DNA from: Syngnathus acus | Lineage: Eukaryota > Chordata > Actinopteri > Syngnathiformes > Syngnathidae | Length of the DNA stretch: 64,000 nucleotides | NCBI RefSeq assembly: GCF_901709675.1 | Contig: NC_051095.1 | Coordinates: 12,163,956-12,227,955, forward strand | Direction: 5' to 3' | In this document: one piece after another, positions 59,001 through 64,000 of the stretch | How the letters are laid out: the number at the start of each line of letters is the position of its first letter | Numbering within the stretch: the first letter of the stretch is position 1 | Made by a program: the position numbers and the translations under genes | The notes under the pieces: model-generated | The model's input: the letters and a program-made list of their open reading frames with translations, nothing else | The model's database searches: none | What the model was told of the DNA's origin: nothing

Positions 59001-61694
59001 GCTTTCCTTATACCAATTGCTTTGGCCACAGGACCACATTCTAAAGTGGCAAATTCACTTCCAGGGTCTGTAAACGAATGGTGTGTGATGGTGATTTGAA
59101 CAGCTCTAGGAGAAAACTGTTAAATGGGTCAAAATAACCTTTAAATGACATCATGGTGAGTTCAGTGTGTACCCTGCCTCCCGCCTTGAGTCAGCTGGGT
59201 TAGACTTGAGTTTCCCTGTAACCCTCAACAGGATTAGGCGATATATTAAATGATAAATGGAATGATCTCATTTTGGCTTGGACACTCACAGGAAATCGAC
59301 ATTGCTTATTTGAGGAGTTTACGGGGAAATAGTTGTGAAATGATATTGAAATATTGTAGAAGCTACTATAAGACATAATAAGTCAATCTTTACTGGAAAC
59401 TGCTTCCACTCATATTTAAATAATGAGGCCAAGAACAAAAAAGTGCTGAGAGGAACTCAAAGGGTGTAGTGAGAAGACGACTAGGGTGTAAAGGAAATAT
59501 TTTTAAGAAGGGAGAGGAAGGTTTTTTTTTAGCTTTTCCTCTCCTTTGTTTTTTCTTTTAGTGTTAGAGTAGGAAGCACAAGCGCGTTGTGTTGCTTTGT
59601 ATTGTTTAAGGTGAAGAGTCAACTTGGTCCCAAGCTGTTAAAGTGCAATGGAACCTCCATTAATAAGAACAAAATTAAAGGTCACGCAACCAAGTATTTT
59701 TCTTTTTCCTGACAAAGATTAATGTGCACCATATTCTTCTCTTATTGTGTGACACGGAGCTAATATTTATGGTCTAATAATGCAGTTTTGTTTTTATTTT
59801 TCTTTCCAATTCTATTGTCAAAGAAAGTTACGAGAATTGACCAATGAAGAATGATGAACTAATGAGTTGTTATTAATTTAATATATGCCTTGAAAAGATG
59901 GCTGGACTTAAACAATTCACATTTGTTGTTTAAATCATTCAATCTAGTAATTTTACATTTTGGAAAGCTGTCAACAGTCAATCATTAATCAGTCAAACGT
60001 GTAGAAATGAGGAAAATATGAACTGCTATTGTGCAGAATATTTGTTAATATATGGTCAAAATGAGTGTGGGAGACGTATTGGATACAAAAAAGGAGGCAG
60101 GGATTGTCTACTGGCAGCGCGACGGGGTGGATGCAAGAAAAATGTAAGGAATGCTGAGAAAGCATAGTGTCCCGGGCTCACAAACAAGAGGGGGAAGGAA
60201 AGCAAGGCGGCACACAAACCTCCAAGTTTACTCTAAAATGTATAGAGTAGCACGGAATTATCAAAACAAGGGCCCATCACACAAGCAAACTAGGCATATA
60301 AGTTAACTGTGCAGTCACAAATTGCCATCTCACCTTTACTGCAACAACAACATTTCAACCCATTGATCTGTCAGGAGCTGACACTTTCAATCATTTTCAG
60401 CATTTTGCAGAACCTTTGGTCCAGTCACTCTGCGTCTGCTTCATTGTTTTCTCTTTCTGAACTCCCTGTCTGGCTTCAAATACTCATCTCAGCAGCCAGC
60501 ACAAATGTTGACACCACCCACTTGAATTCATCCAACTTGAATTCAGTGCCAGAAGAAGACTTGGTAAAGCCGTTACCATCCTTCGTCCACGTCGAATGAT
60601 TCACCGTCCACTTGAGGAGAGCAAACAGTGCCAGGCAGGAAATGAGAGAAACCGTGTCACCACTTTATAACTCCTGAGCCAGAGGCCCTGGAAAACTACT
60701 GGCTAACAAAGATAACAACTACTGACTACTCACACTTTTTAGAACATCTACAAGCCTGCAGGCAGATTGCTCGCGCCTTTCTGCACTGAAATTACTTTAA
60801 GCGTCCCTACATCTTTGTTTGAAATCATCTTTCTCATTGGTTTAGCAAGAAGCGAATCAATCTTGTCATGAGTCCGGGGGAAAGATGGTGTTTCTGATAG
60901 TGATGCCAACCAGCAAGCGGAGCAGATTGGAAACGTGTCCCGACAAGACTGATGACGTTCCACCTCAATGGCATCCCACTTACAAAATAGTGTGACTCAT
61001 GCAAAGAGCATTGTGTGTGTCCCTTCACAAGCACTCGGCTTTCTGGCAACCACTCAGAAATTGGGAGCGCAAGCAAGCCCTTGTGCACTTATAAGGCCTG
61101 GAAAGTGGCTGCTGTGCTCTTCGATAGTACAGTATTTGCAAGACGGTCACTCAAGAGGAGCTTGCAAACAAATGACAGCATGTTCTTGTGACTACTGAAA
61201 ACTAACAATTGTCATCCTCCAATCAAAATAACATCTGCTGCATGCCAAATATTAACACTTTATATAAGAGGCGAGTAAATAGAAAAATGGGAAGTGCTTC
61301 TTTTGTCAACAAAGGAGCTGGCATACTGCCACAGTGCTAATGTTATAACAAGAACAGTGTCAACAAACAGTTGAAATGATTGATTTGGGTCGGGTCGACA
61401 CAGATAACGCTCTTGAGAGTACACGCTAATAAACGTTCAGCAGTTACGCCTCTACATACAGTATAGTATATGGTAGATAGAGAGTTAAGACTTTAGCACA
61501 TGACTGTAGACGATAATATGTTTTTTAGCACACGACGGGCCAGACATTACGAAGAATCTCATTGAAATAAGAATTTGAATACTTCCAAAAATTCTTACCC
61601 TTGACACAGTGAGGGGCATGCTGAAGTCTTTCCCACCCTGCAGCCTGAAGCCCCACGGCGCTGGGCCGCTGAGGGTTACAGAGTACACGTTCAT
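35547..61694 (-). CDS. pdlim7: PDZ and LIM domain protein 7 (Enigma), complete CDS, 12 coding exons
   Basis: Exons in transcript order: 61694-61599, 54259-54108, 51551-51524, 50741-50551, 42530-42376, 41233-41197, 37839-37787, 37511-37268, 36908-36728, 36596-36476, 35908-35793, 35633-35547. Phases match at every junction and the total is 1461 nt (486 residues plus TGA), against about 457 in human PDLIM7. It has an N-terminal PDZ (residues 1-84), a proline/serine-rich linker, and LIM1, LIM2 and LIM3 (about 311-363, 370-422, 429-481). Enigma proteins bind alpha-actinin or tropomyosin through PDZ and kinases or receptors through LIM, acting at actin filaments and Z-discs. [15 protein letters not shown] in LIM3 is a PDLIM7 rather than PDLIM5 or LDB3 feature. 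One intron uses a GC donor. Confidence 0.95.
35793..35908 (-). CDS. pdlim7: pdlim7 exon: LIM3, first part
   Basis: Acceptor TTTTCTCAG, donor GCT|GTGAGT. It enters in phase 1 and leaves in phase 0. It encodes [20 protein letters not shown] then [18 protein letters not shown]. The C-x2-C and W-H-x2-C-x2-C ligands of LIM3 are visible and the block is nearly identical to human PDLIM7. Confidence 0.97.
35909..36475 (-). other. pdlim7 intron
   Basis: 567 bp; no feature recognised. Confidence 0.6.
36476..36596 (-). CDS. pdlim7: pdlim7 exon: LIM2
   Basis: The acceptor TCATCAG precedes 36596; the donor is G|GTGACA. Starts in phase 0, ends in phase 1. It encodes [20 protein letters not shown] then [20 protein letters not shown], the core of LIM2 with H-x2-C-x2-C and the terminal C ligand. 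No long ATG-started frame covers it; it was found from the LIM pattern. Confidence 0.96.
36728..36908 (-). CDS. pdlim7: pdlim7 exon: LIM1 and start of LIM2
   Basis: Acceptor TTCTTCAG, donor GGG|GTAAGA. The first base completes the arginine codon and the exon ends in phase 0. It encodes [49 protein letters not shown] and [11 protein letters not shown]. The glutamate in WHPEEF, where most LIM domains have a zinc-binding cysteine, is normal for PDLIM LIM1. Confidence 0.97.
36909..37267 (-). other. pdlim7 intron
   Basis: 359 bp; short A-rich tract, nothing else recognised. Confidence 0.6.
37268..37511 (-). CDS. pdlim7: pdlim7 exon: linker and first zinc ligands of LIM1
   Basis: Acceptor AAACGCAG, donor AG|GTGAGA. 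Enters in phase 1, leaves in phase 2. It encodes [52 protein letters not shown] and [25 protein letters not shown] and the TPVC-x2-C start of LIM1 match PDLIM7. Confidence 0.96.
37512..37786 (-). other. pdlim7 intron with G20 tract
   Basis: 275 bp; contains the G-run at 37607-37626 followed on the + strand by TATATAAG. Confidence 0.6.
37607..37626. repeat. Poly(G) tract, 20 bases
   Basis: Uninterrupted G run on the + strand, able in principle to form a G-quadruplex. Confidence 0.85.
37787..37839 (-). CDS. pdlim7: pdlim7 53-nt exon: proline-rich linker
   Basis: Acceptor TCTCTACAG, donor GATG|GTGAGT. It encodes [17 protein letters not shown] between split codons (enters phase 2, leaves phase 1). 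It was found by phase and splice sites, being too short for an open-frame search. Together with the 37-nt exon it adds 90 nt, so both can be skipped without a frameshift. Confidence 0.85.
37840..41196 (-). other. pdlim7 intron, about 3.4 kb
   Basis: No minus-strand exon was recognised. A 46-base exon-like segment with AG/GT borders lies on the + strand at about 39792-39837; its meaning is unknown. Confidence 0.5.
41197..41233 (-). CDS. pdlim7: pdlim7 37-nt micro-exon: linker
   Basis: Acceptor GATCTCGCAG, donor CAG|GTAAAG. The upstream exon ends TTC A, so the joined reading is [13 protein letters not shown], matching the human FMQDPDEE segment after TGTEF. Enters in phase 1, leaves in phase 2. 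Confidence 0.9.
41234..42375 (-). other. pdlim7 intron, about 1.1 kb
   Basis: Short (CA)n at about 41250-41265. The 140-residue + strand open frame at 41455-41877 has no domain and is considered chance. Confidence 0.5.
42376..42530 (-). CDS. pdlim7: pdlim7 exon: conserved linker ([10 protein letters not shown] block)
   Basis: Acceptor TACGTTAG, donor TTCA|GTAAGT. Enters in phase 2, leaves in phase 1. It encodes [40 protein letters not shown] and [11 protein letters not shown]. The [24 protein letters not shown] block is conserved across PDLIM5 and PDLIM7; the following MQDPD is PDLIM7-like. Confidence 0.96.
43193..44007 (+). repeat. Left arm of giant inverted repeat
   Basis: Matches the reverse complement of about 45909-46725 almost base for base. 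Coordinates pair symmetrically around 44959, and the 67-codon open frame at 43251-43454 has an identical twin at 46667-46464. High identity implies recent origin or gene conversion. Confidence 0.9.
43891..43957 (-). repeat. tRNA-like segment with Pol III A and B boxes (left arm)
   Basis: On the minus strand a B box GGTTCGATCCC (43904-43894) follows an A box TAGCTGACTGG (43948-43938). Spacing is tRNA-like and a T-arm stem CTTGG/CCAGG can pair. By eye the anticodon and acceptor stems are not intact, so it is called a tRNA-derived, SINE-like sequence rather than a tRNA gene. Confidence 0.55.
44088..44607 (+). repeat. 236-bp satellite, direct orientation, about 2.2 units
   Basis: Units start with GGACACTCCATTAGGTACAC at 44088, 44324 and 44560, an exact 236-bp period. 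Each unit holds a ~30-bp inverted repeat (CCTCGTTAAG...CTTAACGAGG) and a shorter one (TAGGTACAC...GTGTACCTA). Confidence 0.9.
44631..45899 (-). repeat. 236-bp satellite, inverted orientation, about 5.4 units
   Basis: The same unit on the opposite strand. The marker AGTGTCC ends at 44764, 45000, 45236, 45472 and 45708, always 236 apart. A short unique junction (about 44608-44630) separates the two orientations. Confidence 0.9.
45909..46725 (-). repeat. Right arm of giant inverted repeat
   Basis: Reverse complement of the left arm, with only scattered substitutions and small run-length indels. The arm ends at GATCCGTT (46718-46725), pairing with AACGGATC at 43193. Confidence 0.9.
45961..46030 (+). 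repeat. tRNA-like segment with Pol III A and B boxes (right arm)
   Basis: A box TAGCTGACTGG at 45969-45979 and B box GGTTCGATCCC at 46013-46023, the mirror of the left-arm copy with a few differences. Confidence 0.55.
47888..47902. mobile_element. Second hAT-like terminus (solo or nested end)
   Basis: GGTTGGGAAACGCTG, one base different from the right end of the large element, lies 94 bases beyond it with no visible partner nearby. Confidence 0.5.
47990..48690. mobile_element. Possible MITE with ACTTCTGCCATTTC inverted subterminal repeats
   Basis: ACTTCTGCCATTTC on the left (about 48038-48051) is found inverted as GAAATGGCAGAAGT on the right (about 48627-48640). The outer sequence has ACACCTA words and GTGGCCAATGTGTAT, which recurs in similar form at about 56249-56286. 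Ends are uncertain. Confidence 0.4.
49502..49711. mobile_element. TTAA-flanked MITE, 210 bp
   Basis: Starts AGGGACATTGTGTAG and ends CTACACACTGTCCCT, inverted ends with one mismatch. Both ends are flanked by TTAA (49498-49501, 49712-49715), the target of piggyBac- and Kolobok-type transposons. No coding capacity. Confidence 0.75.
50010..50060. repeat. (TTGA)n tetranucleotide microsatellite
   Basis: About 12 perfect TGAT units. Confidence 0.9.
50551..50741 (-). CDS. pdlim7: pdlim7 exon: linker with TYSFAPS...INKMARPF block
   Basis: Acceptor CTACGTAG, donor CGG|GTAGGT. Starts in phase 0, ends in phase 2. It encodes [35 protein letters not shown] and [15 protein letters not shown]. It matches the human YTFAPSxxxNKxARPF stretch, with a longer tail that explains part of the extra length. 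It has no long frame of its own because it lacks an ATG near its start. Confidence 0.92.
50742..51523 (-). other. pdlim7 intron, about 0.8 kb
   Basis: Nothing recognised beyond splice sites. Confidence 0.5.
51524..51551 (-). CDS. pdlim7: pdlim7 28-nt micro-exon after the PDZ
   Basis: Acceptor TTTCTCCACAG, donor AAG|GTAAGC. It completes the arginine codon left by the GC-donor intron and encodes NVKVDSEQK, ending in phase 0. With the next 191-nt exon it totals 219 nt, so the two could be skipped together in frame. Confidence 0.85.
51552..54107 (-). other. pdlim7 GC-AG intron, about 2.6 kb
   Basis: The donor reads AG|GCAAGT (GC at 54107-54106) and the acceptor CCACAG before 51551. A TTAATCGAT-rich repeat lies at about 51771-51840. 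No exon inside. Confidence 0.7.
51771..51840. repeat. TTAATCGATAAC-type interspersed repeat fragment
   Basis: Contains AGTGATTAATCGATAACTAA, similar to a repeat common in teleosts. A related copy in the other orientation is at about 61955-62050. Confidence 0.45.
54108..54259 (-). CDS. pdlim7: pdlim7 exon: second half of PDZ domain
   Basis: Acceptor CTCTTCCAG, starting in phase 0 and ending in phase 2 at a GC donor. It encodes [35 protein letters not shown] and [23 protein letters not shown], GDxVxSID and HxEAQNKIR are PDZ motifs of the PDLIM family. Confidence 0.97.
54320..54363. repeat. (CTAA)n tetranucleotide microsatellite
   Basis: About 11 units with one CTAG interruption. Confidence 0.9.
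56490..56700. repeat. Teleost interspersed repeat fragment
   Basis: Contains the word chain TTTATTTGACAGGGGGAG, GAACATTTCTGTAGATGC, TTTTCATCTGTAGTCCCTG and GTGTCTTGCTCAAGGACAC, which I recognise as recurring in fish genomes. Its class was not determined. Confidence 0.5.
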
Positions 61695-61697
61695 AGC
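61599..61697 (-). CDS. pdlim7: pdlim7 exon with start codon: first half of PDZ domain
   Basis: ATG at 61694-61692. It encodes [20 protein letters not shown] then [12 protein letters not shown], ending in phase 0 with donor AGG|GTAAGA at 61598. [12 protein letters not shown] is the carboxylate-binding loop of Enigma-family PDZ domains, and the family start is MxxxxVxLxGPAPWGF, which fixes this ATG. Three bases (GCT) precede it after a good acceptor (TCTTTCCTAAAG), so an upstream non-coding exon is expected. Confidence 0.97.
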
Positions 61698-62737
61698 CTT
61701 TAGGAAAGACAAAGAAGCAAATATACATATTAAGGCCTCCGAGGTTTTGTGTTCTTTGGTGCTGTGCATTTTATTTCATAGCATGTTTGAACTAAAGATG
61801 GGCATTTCCTCGGTTGGCTACGGGACCAAGTGAAAGTCGGATAGGTTGTTATTTTTCTATATCATTTTAAAAAGAATAAAACTCGTAACTCCTGTTCCAT
61901 ACCATATGTGCATTGAGCTGATTAATATCACATAGAGAGGTTTCCATAGCATCGACTTTCGTTCAATCGACAACTAATCGATTACCAAAATAATTGACAA
62001 GTATTTTGATGATTAAATTGTCATTTAGAGCCACTATTCAACCTAAATTGTCTAAAACCTCTGCCTCTCAACGGTAATGATAATGATTTATCTAATCCTT
62101 CAGGAAAACAGAGTGACATCTTTTGTGTTCAATCAAAGTGAAATATTTATGTTCTTGGCAGAAATGCTGATGATATTGTAGAATTTGGCAACATGACCTC
62201 AGTTGTTTACATAGCATACCATATACAATATTAGAACAGCCCCTGCGCAGACAGACCATTAGCTGGCTGTCCCTTTTGCCAGGACCTAAGGTGAACATTC
62301 TCATATTGAGCGTGATATTACAAATTGCCACCAGACACACCATCATCATAAATCTTCTGCATAAAAAGAACAACGGTGACATTCAACAATAAGCTCCAAT
62401 TTCAATATAACGTGGAGTGGAGGGCAAACACATTTCATTGAAAGATAACCCGCGTAATAATCGTGAAACACTGGCCCGCTTGCAAAGTGAAAACTCCTTT
62501 TGACATTTAGAGATGGTTCACATAATCTGCCTGGCTGTTATTAGACAAGAACAGCTGTGTCAAAACTAGTCCTGGACATTGGCTGACATACTACTAAATA
62601 ACTAACGCAATTTGGAGAGCGCAACTTGAGACGCAGGGCTACGTCACTTGGCGCCGGCTTACAGCTGCGCGACTAACCTCACCTCTGTACCTGCTCTTTG
62701 TCGCATTAAGTCACCCGGACGGCACTACTGGACCTAC
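61698..62737 (-). other. Probable pdlim7 5' intron, about 1 kb
   Basis: Lies between the proposed non-coding first exon and the start-codon exon. A TAATCGATT-type repeat fragment lies at about 61955-62050. Confidence 0.45.
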
Positions 62738-62858
62738 CTTGTCCTCACGGGCCGGCCCGTAGCCCGAAACTGGGAGAAAGCTATAAAGAATCGCAAAAGC
62801 TCAGGCAAGCGAGCAGAGCCTCACTCTTGCTGGCAAAGCCTACCCCCTAAACTTTGTA
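62738..62858 (-). other. pdlim7: Proposed pdlim7 non-coding first exon (5' UTR)
   Basis: On the minus strand a consensus donor GACAAG|GTAGGT lies at 62738/62737, preceded by GC-rich sequence with GGGCCGGCCCG-type elements. A TATA-like box is about 30 bases above the proposed start. The upstream end is set only by TATA spacing. Needs transcript data; inferred. Confidence 0.4.
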
Positions 62859-62880
62859 GCTGCAACTCACTCGGCAGAGG

Positions 62881-62933
62881 CTATATAAGGAATGTAAAAC
62901 TACACCAAACTATTTCAGCCCAACACCCACATG
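62881..62933 (-). promoter_or_regulatory. pdlim7: Candidate pdlim7 promoter: TATA/CArG-like box, M-CAT, AP-1 (just beyond)
   Basis: CCTTATATAG on the minus strand (62890-62881) is both a TATA-like box and one base from an SRF CArG box. An M-CAT/TEAD motif CATTCCT overlaps its upstream side (62894-62888). TGAGTCA (AP-1) is at about 62933-62939. Such sites fit a muscle/cytoskeletal gene; function is inferred. Confidence 0.4.
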
Positions 62934-62939
62934 AGTCAC

Positions 62940-64000
62940 AGGGAGGGGAAGGGGGGTAGAATGAACTGCCACTAAATTCTAACAAATGACTGCTAGGTTT
63001 AACAAAGTGGATTTTTTTTTTTTTTTCAAAAGGTCTGTGTGCTGTGGAGAAGCCAAAGAGCCACAAGCGAAGAGAGGGCAAGGGAATATAACATTCCTTC
63101 TGGACGACGACATAAGGCACACTGCAACCAAACCGGCAATTATGACATGACATCGAGCCTTTAAAGCAACAGATGGACTCACTTGGAGAGGAATCATAAA
63201 CTAAATCCAAAGGGGAATTGTGAATATATATGAGAAGTCTTTTTGCTTAGAGCTGCAGTTACCAACCACAAAAATTAGGTTCACTGCGAGAGGCGTTATT
63301 TGGCTTTAATGGTGGCTAATTCCAATACAGTAATTTCTCAAATAGTGGCCTGCACTATCCATGTGGGTAAATAAACGTACTCCTTGTTTCCCTTGGAGAA
63401 AAAAACCAACATCCTCCAGGTGCATGCATTTATCTTTCGTATGTCTCATGCAACACATGCATACTGCTAGCAAAACAGACTTTGTAAAGCTAAAGTTCTC
63501 AGTGCATAACATTTGGAAGCAAAATATGCTAGTGATTTATCCATTTTCTATATACCAGCTTCCATGTTTACCATTATTATTTTATATTTTTCGAAATCTA
63601 ATCATACCAAAGACCAAAAATAAAGCTACAATGTATCAGGAGTTATAGAGTTAGTTTGGTATTCCTGATACCAAAAAACAAAAGAAAAAAAGAAAAAAAG
63701 AAAAAAACATCCACATCAACTGTATGAATGACTTCCAACCCTGGTATTTTATTTTTAACAAAGAGAATACTTGCTGTAACAAATCACGAGTCACAATATA
63801 AAGTTTGAGTTGAGGGCTGTCGTCATTGAAATTTTGCAAACATGTAATCCAATTTTCGCATCAGCCTTTACTTTGTGACGGGCTGTTGCCAGCTGGCCTA
63901 AATCATGTCTTCTGTGGAATTAACATTTGTAATTTAATGGAAGTTTTATTCCTCCATTCAAACGGAGTCAAGTAAGCTAAATTTCAGGTTTTACTATGAT
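62940..64000. other. Upstream flank of pdlim7, no gene recognised
   Basis: Short T- and A-rich tracts (63009-63026, about 63672-63708). Small open frames on both strands lack domains or splice context. Confidence 0.5.

Larger units (their letters stand above)
54260..61598 (-). other. pdlim7 first coding intron, about 7.3 kb
   Basis: Contains a (CTAA)n tract (54320-54363) and a repeat fragment at about 56490-56700. Non-repetitive stretches at about 54920-55560 and 57500-57950 could be enhancers. The latter includes CCATAAATAG (57793-57802), one base from an SRF CArG box and close to a MEF2 site on the other strand. No exon recognised. Confidence 0.5.

Noticed and set aside
35547-61694. PDLIM5 or LDB3 as the identity of the - strand gene
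   Set aside because: LIM1 and LIM3 residues ([24 protein letters not shown]) and the MQDPD linker are PDLIM7-like, and the linker is shorter than in PDLIM5.

Overview
The window looks like ray-finned (teleost) fish genomic DNA. Small vertebrate exons with GT-AG borders sit in long introns, mixed with dense fish-type microsatellites and hAT, Tc1-like and TTAA-flanked DNA transposons. No bacterial, viral or CRISPR signal was seen. The species cannot be told from the sequence.

Two protein-coding genes were reconstructed exon by exon, and they point toward each other. (1) unc5a, + strand: ten exons between 1547 and 30662 encode the C-terminal ~600 residues of a netrin receptor: second thrombospondin type-1 repeat, transmembrane helix, ZU5, UPA and death domains, then a TAA stop. 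The N-terminal exons (signal peptide, Ig domains, first TSP1) lie left of the window. The protein resembles UNC5A more than UNC5B, C or D. (2) pdlim7 (Enigma), - strand: twelve coding exons between 61694 and 35547 join in phase into 1461 nt (486 residues plus stop): N-terminal PDZ, variable linker, three LIM domains. A non-coding first exon with a TATA/CArG-like promoter is proposed at about 62.74-62.89 kb. UNC5A and PDLIM7 also lie in the same chromosome region (5q35) in human, which supports both names.

Layout: 1-30.7 kb, unc5a exons and introns; the largest intron (15.9-24.9 kb) holds a decayed Tc1-like element and long non-repetitive stretches that may be conserved regulatory DNA. 30.7-34.85 kb, a probable long unc5a 3' UTR with an unusual cluster of ACTAGT palindromes. 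34.85-35.03 kb, the gap between two facing polyadenylation signals. 35.0-62.9 kb, pdlim7. Its 8-kb intron at 42.5-50.5 kb contains a 4.8-kb hAT-bounded composite with a matching 8-bp target duplication. Inside that is a near-perfect palindrome with 0.8-kb arms, each carrying a tRNA-like Pol III promoter, around a 236-bp satellite that reverses orientation. 62.9-64 kb, upstream flank of pdlim7.

The two genes do not form an operon or one pathway. UNC5A is a neuronal guidance and dependence receptor; PDLIM7 is a cytoskeletal adaptor. The most unusual items are the palindromic composite transposon, the ACTAGT cluster, and a pdlim7 GC-AG intron that the reading frame requires.
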